From assembly GCA_002305415.1 (NCBI GenBank), contig DBQX01000046.1, positions 111,314 through 175,313 on the forward strand: 64,000 nt of DNA, in the 5' to 3' direction. The notes under the pieces are model-generated. The model did not search any database. It had not been told where the DNA came from and was given only the letters and a program-made list of their open reading frames with translations. Shown one piece after another: positions 51,229 through 58,462 of this stretch (within the stretch, counting starts at the first letter, position 1; the number at the start of each line of letters is the position of its first letter). The stretch comes from Actinomycetales bacterium UBA1383. GTDB taxonomy: Bacteria; Actinomycetota; Actinomycetes; Actinomycetales; Actinomycetaceae. The position numbers and the translations under genes are program-made.

Positions 51229-51246
51229 GATAACAAAAGCGTAACG
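51229..51246. promoter_or_regulatory. Direct repeat upstream of the M23 peptidase
   Basis: GATAAC (51229) and GTAACG (51241) place TAAC twice with an 11-bp spacing, about 50 bases before the TTG start. MtrA and GlnR, OmpR-type regulators of actinobacteria, bind such 11-bp repeats, and MtrA is known to control cell-wall hydrolases. Assignment is tentative. Confidence 0.4.
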
Positions 51247-51357
51247 AGACACCATCGCCCGACTCCAGAGTGTTGCCACGGTATGACGCGTCTCACGGTG
51301 ACGCGCGGGATGTGAACCCGGATGCGGCTCGCCGGTCCGTCGGCGGCACCAGACAGG

Positions 51358-51391
51358 AAAAACCCCGGAACCTGGCACCGGTTCCGGGGTT
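51358..51391 (-). terminator. Rho-independent terminator after tRNA-Asn
   Basis: A 12-bp inverted repeat (51361-51372 with 51380-51391, seven-base loop) followed on the minus strand by a T-run (plus-strand A at 51358-51362). It ends 6 bases after the tRNA-Asn 3' end. Confidence 0.9.
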
Positions 51392-51396
51392 GACGG

Positions 51397-51469
51397 CTCC
51401 CGCGGCTGGACTCGAACCAGCAACCTGCCGATTAACAGTCGGGCGCTCTGCCAATTGAGCTACGCGGGA
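51397..51469 (-). tRNA. tRNA-Asn (anticodon GTT)
   Basis: A 73-base cloverleaf: acceptor TCCCGCG/CGCGGGA with discriminator G, D arm GCTC/GAGC, anticodon loop CTGTTAA (anticodon GTT), T arm GCTGG-TTCGAGT-CCAGC. The outer anticodon-stem pair is a C-C mismatch (positions 27 and 43). CCA is not encoded. A strong terminator follows. Confidence 0.95.
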
Positions 51470-51512
51470 TCGCGCTGGACGACTTTATCAGCCCCGGGGC
51501 ACGGGCACGAAA

Positions 51513-52004
51513 TCACGGGGTGGGAAGGCCAGCTGCTGCGCGCGCCCGCCGCTCGAGAGCGGCCACGGCGTCCAAGTCCTCCGGGGTGACGGGGCCGCGG
51601 GCAACGAGCTGGGAGAAGATCGAGCCACCCGATCCCCGGCGGATGAGCGCGCGGACCTCGCCGCCCGACGTGGTCGTGAGGTACTCGACGTGCACGATCG
51701 AGGCGTTCACCCGGTCCCGCAGGGCGGCGGACACGTCGTAGACGTCGTCGCTCGCGGTCCTAACGAGGAGGTCAGGGCGGCCATCCACCCAGGCGATACG
51801 CAACGAACGTGCGGGTCCGTCCCACGCGGCGTGTTCCACGTCCGTCCACGGGAAGGAGTGGTCCGGACCGGATCCGCCGACGACGGCGCCCACGTCCGTT
51901 CCCACCAGGAGCCAACGCTCGTCGTCCAGCGCCGTCGCGCCGAGCACCCCGATCGCCTTCGCGTGCGCGGCGACGGCCGGGGGAAGGAGGCGACGACGGA
52001 ACAT
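51513..52004 (-). CDS. Conserved actinobacterial hypothetical protein
   Basis: A 163-residue soluble protein. The text (FRRRLLPPAVAAHAKAIGVLGATALDDERWLLVGTDVGAVV at the start, FPWTDVEHAAWDGPARSLRI, DVYDVSAALRDRVNASIVH, GGEVRALIRRGSGGSIFSQLVARGPVTPEDL near the end) is that of a conserved actinobacterial family of PH-like fold, but I know no function. It has no signal peptide or membrane segment. TACGGT (plus strand 52011-52016) ends 6 bases before the ATG at 52004, so the mRNA is leaderless. It lies between two tRNA genes on opposite strands. Confidence 0.75.
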   Translation of the reverse strand: MFRRRLLPPAVAAHAKAIGVLGATALDDERWLLVGTDVGAVVGGSGPDHSFPWTDVEHAAWDGPARSLRIAWVDGRPDLLVRTASDDVYDVSAALRDRVNASIVHVEYLTTTSGGEVRALIRRGSGGSIFSQLVARGPVTPEDLDAVAALERRARAAAGLPTP

Positions 52005-52063
52005 GGCTCCACCGTAGACCGGATTTCGGGGCGTCGCGCGGCGCGAAGTAGGCTGGAGGGCAC

Positions 52064-52140
52064 GCCCCTGTAGCTCAGCCGGTCAGAGCAGCGGACTCAT
52101 AATCCGTCGGTCGCGGGTTCAAGCCCCGCCGGGGGCACCA
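52064..52140 (+). tRNA. tRNA with CAT anticodon (Met elongator or Ile2)
   Basis: A 77-base gene including encoded CCA. Acceptor GCCCCTG/CGGGGGC, D arm GCTC/GAGC with a 9-base loop, anticodon loop CTCATAA (CAT) with stem GCGGA/TCCGT, and T arm GCGGG-TTCAAGC-CCCGC. It is not the initiator (no run of three G-C pairs in the anticodon stem). C4-G69 and C5-G68 are the pairs TilS uses to choose tRNA-Ile2 in E. coli, which leaves elongator Met and lysidine-modified Ile2 both open. Confidence 0.93.
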
Positions 52141-52226
52141 CGGACGCCAGCGCCGTCGAAGTGGCTGCGGAACGCGGTGGTTCACTCTAGAGTCACGCGT
52201 GAGTCAAGGGCGAGGAGGCCGCGGAC

Positions 52227-53609
52227 ATGTCTCAGGACTGCCAGACACTCGTGGTTCTTGGAGCATCCGGCAATCTCACCTCCCGTCTCCTGCTGCCGGG
52301 TCTGGGCAAGCTTCTCGCGGGCGACGAGGCACGTCAGGTCGACGTCTGGGGGGTTGGGCGCGAACCGATGGAAGCCGCCGCCTGGGGCGCCAGGGTGAGC
52401 AGCGCCCTGGTTCGTGGCGGTTGCAGCGAGGACAGGGCGATCGAGGTCGCCTCGACCTCACGCTTCCTGACGCTGGATGTCACTGATCCGGACCACCTTT
52501 CCGACCTGCTCGGGCGACTGCCCGACCGGGATCGCACCGTGCTGTACTTCGCGGTGCCGCCGCGGGTGACCGAGCAGGTCTGCCGCCAACTCCTGGCGGT
52601 GAGCGCCCACCACGACCTCGGGGGACTCCGGCTCGCACTGGAGAAGCCGTTCGGCGAGAACCTCGAGCACGCCCGGGAACTGAACGCACTCCTCGGCCAG
52701 TTCCGGAGCGAGGACCAGGTGTTCCGGGTCGACCACTTCCTCGGCGACTCCCAGGTGCTGAACCTGCTGGCGCTTCGGTTCGCGAACAGGCTGTTCGAAC
52801 CGATCTGGTCGTCCGCCCACGTGGAGCGCATCTACATCGTCGCCGACGAGACCATCGCGCTCGAGGGCCGGGCCGGCTACTACGACGGCGCCGGCGCGCT
52901 GATCGACATGCTGCAGAGCCACCTGCTGCTGGTGCTCGCGCTCGTCACGATGGAGGAGCCCGCCCGACTCGAGCCCCGTGTGGTCCACGACCTGATGTCG
53001 CACGTCCTCAGCGTCACGCAGGTGCGCGGCGGCGACCCGGTGAACGCGTCACGTCGCGCCCGGTACACCGCCGGCACCAGCCAGGGACGCCAGGTCCCCA
53101 GCTACGTCGACGAACCCGGAGTCGACCCGTCTCGCGAGACGGAGACGCTCGCGGAACTGAACCTCGAGATCGCGAGCCGGCGGTGGTCGGGAGTCCCGAT
53201 CCGGCTTCGTAGCGGGAAGGCTCTCGGGCGTGACCGGCGCCAGGTCAAGCTGATCCTGAAGCCCGTCGAGTTCGCCCCGCACGGTATGGGTGGCTATCCC
53301 CCGGCCAACGCCCTGACCATCAACCTCACGCCCGACGAGATCACGGTACGTATCGTCACGAACCAGGGCGGAGGACGCTTCCGCCTCGGGACCGCGGACC
53401 TCCAGGCCGCGCTCGGGGAGAAGGCCCTCACCCCCTACTCCGAGGTCCTCGCGGCGATCCTGGATGGCAACCCCCTGATCTCGGTCCGCAGTGATCTCGC
53501 CGAGGAGTGCTGGCGCATCTGCGATCCGGTCCTCGAGGCGTGGCGCAAGGGCGCCGTTCCCATGGACGAGTACCCGGCGGGGAGTGACGGGCCGGAGGCC
53601 TGGTCGTAA
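52227..53609 (+). CDS. zwf: Glucose-6-phosphate dehydrogenase family protein
   Basis: A 460-residue enzyme of the glucose-6-phosphate dehydrogenase family, which oxidises glucose-6-phosphate to the lactone with NADP+. The coenzyme loop is GASGNLTSRLLLPGL (residues about 12-26), where classical enzymes have GDL. The substrate motif LEKPFG and the active-site peptide FRVDHFLGDSQVL (His and Asp) are intact, as is RWSGVPIRLRSGKAL. It is 30-50 residues shorter than typical Zwf. The ATG at 52227 has GAGGAGG upstream; TAGAGT (52188-52193) may be a -10, followed by a TCACGCGTGA palindrome. No gnd or opcA is linked. It could be a second zwf. Confidence 0.9.
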   Translation: MSQDCQTLVVLGASGNLTSRLLLPGLGKLLAGDEARQVDVWGVGREPMEAAAWGARVSSALVRGGCSEDRAIEVASTSRFLTLDVTDPDHLSDLLGRLPDRDRTVLYFAVPPRVTEQVCRQLLAVSAHHDLGGLRLALEKPFGENLEHARELNALLGQFRSEDQVFRVDHFLGDSQVLNLLALRFANRLFEPIWSSAHVERIYIVADETIALEGRAGYYDGAGALIDMLQSHLLLVLALVTMEEPARLEPRVVHDLMSHVLSVTQVRGGDPVNASRRARYTAGTSQGRQVPSYVDEPGVDPSRETETLAELNLEIASRRWSGVPIRLRSGKALGRDRRQVKLILKPVEFAPHGMGGYPPANALTINLTPDEITVRIVTNQGGGRFRLGTADLQAALGEKALTPYSEVLAAILDGNPLISVRSDLAEECWRICDPVLEAWRKGAVPMDEYPAGSDGPEAWS

Positions 53610-53640
53610 GGCCCCGGCACTCCGAGCTGACCGCTGAGGT

Positions 53641-53670
53641 CCCCGGGCCCACCGCCGCGCGGACCCGGGG
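53641..53670. terminator. Candidate hairpin between zwf and the phosphoesterase gene
   Basis: A GC-rich inverted repeat with CCCCGGG (53641) and CCCGGGG (53664), 16-base loop, in the convergent gap between zwf and the metallophosphoesterase. No U-run. Confidence 0.5.
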
Positions 53671-53673
53671 GCG

Positions 53674-54591
53674 TCAGGCGGTCGGGGCACCGTGGTGACG
53701 CTTGAGGTCGAACTTCTCCAACGGCGCGGGGCCGGCCATCACCCGCCGCGCGGCCTGCAGGAAACCGTCCTCGTTGGCGTCGATACGCCACCGCACCAGG
53801 GTGATCGTGTCGTTCTCGATCTCCAGCGCGGTGATGTGTGAGGGGTAGACGCAGCTTCCCGAGTTGAAGTAGGGCAGTTCGCCCGTGCGGGGGAACTTCT
53901 CCCGGTGGGTGTGGCCGCAGATCAGCGCGATACCGTTCAACCGGATCCACTTGTTGTAGTTGCGCTCCACCTTGTGCCGGCTGTAGGAGTTGCGCACGGG
54001 GCTGGAGGGGCTCCTGATGCCGAAGGCGTGCAGGTACTTCCAGAACCAGCGCAGCGAGTACATGTTCATCATCCACGCCTGGTCGTTCGAGAAGTCGCCC
54101 TGGTGACCGTGCACCACGAGGATCTCCTGGCCGGTCCGCCGGTGCGTCAGCACGATCGCCTCCACCACCTCGAGGCCCGTCAGGAACGGCTCGATCTCCC
54201 CGGTGTCCGGGTTCGGCGCGGTCCACAGGTGCTTGCGCACGAAGTCGGGAGACCGCAACTGCATGTCGTGGTTGCCGTACAGCTTGATGAAGCGCCCCGC
54301 CCGGTGGAAGGGCTTGATGCGCGTCCAGACCGCCCGGTTCGCCTTGATGATGTGCTTGTAGTGCTTGTGCTCCCAGAGCTCGTCCCCGTCACCGCCCTCG
54401 ATGTACGTGAACCCGTTCCTCCAGTAGTGATCAAGGGCCGCGACGTAGACGTTCTTGTTCTTCAGGAACTCGTCCGATGCCGCGCCGTCACCGCGGTGAC
54501 AGTCGCTCATGATCACATATTTCGAGTTCTCGTCGAACTCCTCGATCCGGGCGTTCTGATAGGCCCTCGTCAGCCGCTCCATCGTCTGCAT
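53674..54591 (-). CDS. Calcineurin-like metallophosphoesterase
   Basis: A 305-residue metallophosphoesterase. The metal-binding motifs are complete and in order: MSDCHRGDG (Asp, His), EGGDGDELWEH (Asp), YGNHDMQL (Asn-His), VVHGHQGD (His) and CGHTHREKF (His-x-His), followed by FNSGSCVYPSHI. It may cleave UDP-diacylglucosamine-like or other phosphodiesters; relatives include a cytosolic group of unknown substrate. The ATG at 54591 is preferred; a GTG two codons upstream is possible. TATGAT on the minus strand (plus strand about 54626-54631) is a good -10. Confidence 0.88.
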   Translation of the reverse strand: MQTMERLTRAYQNARIEEFDENSKYVIMSDCHRGDGAASDEFLKNKNVYVAALDHYWRNGFTYIEGGDGDELWEHKHYKHIIKANRAVWTRIKPFHRAGRFIKLYGNHDMQLRSPDFVRKHLWTAPNPDTGEIEPFLTGLEVVEAIVLTHRRTGQEILVVHGHQGDFSNDQAWMMNMYSLRWFWKYLHAFGIRSPSSPVRNSYSRHKVERNYNKWIRLNGIALICGHTHREKFPRTGELPYFNSGSCVYPSHITALEIENDTITLVRWRIDANEDGFLQAARRVMAGPAPLEKFDLKRHHGAPTA

Positions 54592-54670
54592 GCTCACCAC
54601 CACCACGAATCGACTGTGAGTCAGATCATAGTTCTCTCGCCGCCGTGCGGGGACCCACCCCGCGACGGAC

Positions 54671-56812
54671 TCACGCGGAGAGTGCCTCCGTGAGCAGGTG
54701 TACGAGCGCGTCCCGCTGCACCGAGTCACCGGAGGTGGACTCCTCGCCGCTTCCATCGAGCGCCCGGGCGGCGAGCCCGCCCTTCGCGTCGATCAGCTCG
54801 GCGACCTTGGCGTCGATGGTGTGCGCCGCGAGGATCCGCCACGCCGTGACCGGCTGGTCCTGGCCGATCCGGTGCAGGCGATCGATGGCCTGCTCCTGTT
54901 CCGCGGCCGTCCACGAGAGTTCCGCGAGGACGACGTTGGACGCCGCGTGCAGGTTGAGTCCGACGCCGGCCGCGGTCAGCGAGCACACGGCGACGGCGAC
55001 GCCCGGGTCCCTCGTGAAGGCGTCGATCGCCGCCTGCCGCTGCCGCGGAGTCTGCTCTCCCCTGATGGAGACGGACCGAAGGCCTGCCTCGCTGAGGAGT
55101 CGCTCCGCGGTGTCCATCACGTCGATGTGCTTCGCGAAGAGCACCACCTTGCCCGCGGAGCGGGCGAGCTGCGCCGCGTAGTCGGTGGCGAGGGCCGCCT
55201 TGCCCTGCCCGATACGCCGGATCATCGTGAAGACGTTCTCCGTCCCGCCGCTGGTGCGCGCGGACTCCAGCTCCGAGGCGGCCACCCGCCTCACCAGCTC
55301 CAGGTCGAGCTGGTCGCCGCGCGGGGTGAACCCGTGACGGGACTCGAACAGGGCGCGATAGCGCGCCGCGAGACGCTCGCCCAGGGCACGCTCCGACGCC
55401 CGGATCGACCGGGCGAGGGCGTCGTCGAGCTCCACCGGGAGATCGACCACGCGCTTCGCCGGGAGGTCACGCGCGACATCGGCCTTGCGCCGCCGCACGA
55501 TACCCATGCTGATGACCGCGTCCCGGGCCGCGGGGTAGAAGCCGGGGTCCGCGGGCGTCAGGCCGATGTCCTCGAGCTTGCGGACGAGCGCCGGGCTCGG
55601 CCGGTCTCCCTTGATCCAGCCGAGGAACCGCCAGATCGCGCGGAAGTCCTCGACGTCGTTGATCAGCGGCGTTCCCGTCAGCGCGAGGAGCAGGGGGTTC
55701 GGGGTACGCGCGCGGATGGACTCGGCGAGCGCCAGCACGTGCTGGGACCGCTGGGAGCCGAGGTTCTTGATGAAGTGGGCCTCGTCGACGACCATCGACC
55801 GGAACCCCAGGGTCGAGGTCCACGACAGGTGGCGGTCGAGGATCTCGTAGTTCACGACGAACACGTCGGCGAAGGCGTCCATGTCCTCGCCGTCGCCGTG
55901 GATGACGGTGACGCGGCGCTGCGGCGTCCACCGCTCGACCTCACGCGCCCAGTTGATCTTCACGACGTTCGGGACGACCGCGAGCATCGGGTACGCGTCC
56001 GCGACCGACGCCGCGATGAGTGCCTGCGCCGTCTTCCCCAGACCGGGCTCGTCGGCGAGGAGGAAGGTGCGGTGACCGCGCCGGACCGCCTCGACCAGAC
56101 GTGCCTGGTGCGGCATCAGGTGGAGGCCACGGGGCGCGAACTGGTCGGATCGCAGCGGCTCTGGCAGCGTCATCGAGGCGACGGACCCGCCGGCGCCCTG
56201 CTCGAACGCGCGGTAGAGGGGATCCATCAGGTCCCAGCCGGCCAGGCTCCCGACGGGACGGGCCTCCTCGCGGGGCTGCGCGAGGTCCGGCGCGAGGAAG
56301 GGGTTCGCACGCGCCCGCGCGATCACGGAGGCCGGGACGACCTGCTTGGACGCCAGTTGCGCCGGCACGGCCAGCGCCTGCCGGTAGCGGGGCTCCTGGA
56401 CCTCGAGTTCCTCCGGCGGGAGATCGGCCCCGGACTCTACGAGCCACTCCCGGCGGAGCTTCTGGGCGGCGGGCCCGGGCTTCACGTCCTCCCCGAGCAG
56501 GTTCAGGAGACTGGTGTCGAGTGCTGCCGTCCGGGCGAGGATCGCGGCGATGCCCTCGATCCTCTTGAGGAGTTCCTTGCGTGTCGCGTCCGGCAGCGAC
56601 GAGTCCTCCTTCACGCGGGCGCGTTCCGACCGCATGAGCAGGGCAATCACCTGGAACCGGGTGCGGTCGCGCGGCCCCACCCGGCCCCGCGCCGCCCTCG
56701 CCTCGACCTGGCGGACGTGCCGCGCGAGGATCGGGATGATGGGGGCGCGCTCGTCTGCGCTCGCGGCCCCCGACGGCGCGTGATTCTGCCGCGTGCGGAC
56801 GTTGGGTGGCAT
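54671..56812 (-). CDS. SNF2-family DNA-dependent ATPase (SMARCAL1/HARP-like)
   Basis: A 713-residue protein with an N-terminal helical region (1-230, unknown) and a SNF2/RAD54 helicase core. Motif I is ADEPGLGKTAQALIAA (about residues 253-268), motif Ia VVPNVVKINWARE, II VVDEAHFIKN, III LLALTGTPLIND, IV-V VVLFAKHIDVMDTAERLL and VAVCSLTAAGVGLNLHAASNVVLAELSW, and VI EQEQAIDRLHRIGQDQPV. It can translocate on DNA and remodel branched DNA; relatives restart forks. It is not linked to a methylase or nuclease. The ATG at 56812 has GGAGG 4 bases upstream. The 215-bp gap upstream (56813-57027) shows a short GTGGCACC direct repeat but no gene. Confidence 0.9.
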   Translation of the reverse strand: MPPNVRTRQNHAPSGAASADERAPIIPILARHVRQVEARAARGRVGPRDRTRFQVIALLMRSERARVKEDSSLPDATRKELLKRIEGIAAILARTAALDTSLLNLLGEDVKPGPAAQKLRREWLVESGADLPPEELEVQEPRYRQALAVPAQLASKQVVPASVIARARANPFLAPDLAQPREEARPVGSLAGWDLMDPLYRAFEQGAGGSVASMTLPEPLRSDQFAPRGLHLMPHQARLVEAVRRGHRTFLLADEPGLGKTAQALIAASVADAYPMLAVVPNVVKINWAREVERWTPQRRVTVIHGDGEDMDAFADVFVVNYEILDRHLSWTSTLGFRSMVVDEAHFIKNLGSQRSQHVLALAESIRARTPNPLLLALTGTPLINDVEDFRAIWRFLGWIKGDRPSPALVRKLEDIGLTPADPGFYPAARDAVISMGIVRRRKADVARDLPAKRVVDLPVELDDALARSIRASERALGERLAARYRALFESRHGFTPRGDQLDLELVRRVAASELESARTSGGTENVFTMIRRIGQGKAALATDYAAQLARSAGKVVLFAKHIDVMDTAERLLSEAGLRSVSIRGEQTPRQRQAAIDAFTRDPGVAVAVCSLTAAGVGLNLHAASNVVLAELSWTAAEQEQAIDRLHRIGQDQPVTAWRILAAHTIDAKVAELIDAKGGLAARALDGSGEESTSGDSVQRDALVHLLTEALSA

Positions 56813-57027
56813 TGTCCTCCAATGTGTCGACGACGACGGCTCGCACGGCTGTTCGGGCCAGGGTCGCGGCCCCGCGAGTGCCGTCCCGAGAAGGGCACGG
56901 CGCCGATCTCGCGGCCGTGCCGTCCTCAGACGCGGACAGGAGAGGTTCCGCGGGCGTCACCGCAAGTGTACGCCGCCGAGGGCACACGCGACACGCGGCG
57001 CGCGGCGCCGTGGCACCGTGGCACCGG

Positions 57028-57522
57028 TCAGAGCGGTTCCGACACGTCCGCGACCGTCGCGCCGAGAGCCGCGATCATCGCGTCCGCGTCGAGTGTCGCC
57101 GCCACGCCGTGCGCGCCAGCTCCCATCGAGATCGTGCGTCCGGGGATCGTCGCGTCCGCGATCACGGGCAGTGACCGCAGGGCACCGAACGGGGTGATGG
57201 TCCCGCGCTCGTAGCCCGTCACCACACGGGCGAGATCCGCGGACGGCATGGAGATCCGGTTGACCCCCAGGTGGGAGCGCAGCTTGGGCCAGGAGATCTC
57301 GCGATCCCCGGGAACCAGGACGAAGAGGTAGTCATCCTCCGAGCGGCGCACGACCAGCGTCTTGACGATGTCCCGGGGCTCGACGCCCCGCCGCGCGGCG
57401 GCCTCCACGACGGAGTGCACCCGTCCGTGCCGGGTGATGCGGTGGGCGAGGCCGAGCGCACGCAGGGCTTCCCGGGCAACTGTCTCGCCATCCCGGACCG
57501 GGCCCTCTCCCGCGGAGTCCAT
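57028..57522 (-). CDS. YbaK/EbsC-type aminoacyl-tRNA deacylase
   Basis: A 164-residue deacylase of the YbaK/EbsC (ProXp) family, which removes mischarged amino acids from tRNA. The conserved part is RGVEPRDIVKTLVVR (Lys contact), FVLVPGDREISWPKLRSHLGVNRIS, and LARVVTGYERGTITPFG (substrate pocket) with DATIPGRTISMGAG at the end. The length is typical. Which aminoacyl-tRNA it edits (Cys-tRNA-Pro, Ala-tRNA-Pro) cannot be told. The ATG at 57522 is preferred to the GTG at 57540. It is divergent from a lipoprotein gene. Confidence 0.9.
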   Translation of the reverse strand: MDSAGEGPVRDGETVAREALRALGLAHRITRHGRVHSVVEAAARRGVEPRDIVKTLVVRRSEDDYLFVLVPGDREISWPKLRSHLGVNRISMPSADLARVVTGYERGTITPFGALRSLPVIADATIPGRTISMGAGAHGVAATLDADAMIAALGATVADVSEPL

Positions 57523-57631
57523 GGTGCCAGTGTGCCCCATCGACGTGGAGACCCGGCACGAAAGCCTTCACAAACCCTCAACCAGGAGATTAGAGTTCGC
57601 CTCATTCGCAGCAACGCGAGGGGGCACGGAC

Positions 57632-58429
57632 ATGGCCAGACATCGAGCCCTCCCCGATCCGCGCCCCCGCCGCACTCGCAGGGCCGCGCTCGCCTGCGGC
57701 GTCGCCCTCGTGACGGCCTTCGGCTGCACGGCTCCCGCGCCGGAGGACCCCACGCCGTCGGCTCCCGCATCGCGCCCGGGGACGGACGGCACGGGGTCGC
57801 CCTACGTCGTCACCCGGGGTCCCGGGCCGATCGGGGTGGCTGCTGAGTCGCACTCGTACGAGGTGTGGGCCCGGGCCGCCGAGTCCGGCCAGACGGCCGA
57901 AGGCTCGTCCGCCGATGAGCCCTCACCGGCCCCGCACCCCGACGCCGGTCGTGCGCCGGCGCCGCTGGTGACACCTCCCGGCACTTTGGCAGGGACCTCG
58001 CCGACCACCCCGGCCAGGCCGGCGACGGCGTCACCCGCGGCGGCAGCCCCCACCCCCACCACGACCGCACCCACCACGACCACCCCCACCACGACCGCAC
58101 CCACCACGACCGCACCCACCACGCCCGCACCCACCACGCCGCCGGCCACCGACACCGCCCTCAGCGTCCTGCGCCAGATCGCGGCACTCATCGCGCAGGC
58201 CGAAGCCGATGGACGCATCACCCCGGGGATCGCGCAGGCGCTGTCCGCCCCGGTGCAGGAGGCACTCGCGGCCGTGGCGCGGGACTACGGAGCGATCTCC
58301 GCCTGCGGAACGCTCACCGCCTTCGCCAACCTCGTCGAGGCGCAGGATGGCAAGGCCATCCCGACCGATCTGGCCGCGTCCCTCCTGACCCTGGCGGCCC
58401 GGGCGACCAGCCTCCTTCCCTGCGCGTGA
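57632..58429 (+). CDS. Thr/Pro-rich secreted lipoprotein
   Basis: A 265-residue lipoprotein. A basic N-terminus (ARHRALPDPRPRRTRRAAL) and signal peptide end in a lipobox TAFGC, so the mature protein would be lipid-anchored. The middle (residues about 110-180) is Ala/Thr/Pro-rich and includes a run of PTTT-like repeats, a likely cell-wall-spanning stalk. The C-terminal 90 residues form a small helical domain (TALSVLRQIAALIAQAEADG, AQALSAPVQEALAAVARDYG, LTAFANLVEAQDG) resembling a FIVAR-type module. TAGAGT near 57590 may be a -10 and GAGGGGG precedes the ATG. I do not recognise a function. Confidence 0.75.
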   Translation: MARHRALPDPRPRRTRRAALACGVALVTAFGCTAPAPEDPTPSAPASRPGTDGTGSPYVVTRGPGPIGVAAESHSYEVWARAAESGQTAEGSSADEPSPAPHPDAGRAPAPLVTPPGTLAGTSPTTPARPATASPAAAAPTPTTTAPTTTTPTTTAPTTTAPTTPAPTTPPATDTALSVLRQIAALIAQAEADGRITPGIAQALSAPVQEALAAVARDYGAISACGTLTAFANLVEAQDGKAIPTDLAASLLTLAARATSLLPCA

Positions 58430-58462
58430 GGCGCCCGCCTCCTGACCGCCCGGCGTGAGGTC

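Noticed and set aside
51184..51396. Possible c-di-AMP (ydaO-type) riboswitch before the M23 peptidase
   Set aside because: Such riboswitches precede wall hydrolases in actinobacteria, but I could not find the conserved core segments in this 213-base gap; a protein-binding direct repeat explains it better.
56813..57027. A hidden small gene in the 215-base gap upstream of the SNF2 gene
   Set aside because: No frame combines a start, a Shine-Dalgarno or -10 and a plausible protein; only a short GTGGCACC repeat is visible.
58045..58140. Short tandem repeats that could suggest a CRISPR-like array
   Set aside because: The units are 9-12 bases, in frame, and encode Pro-Thr repeats of a lipoprotein; there are no spacers and no cas genes.
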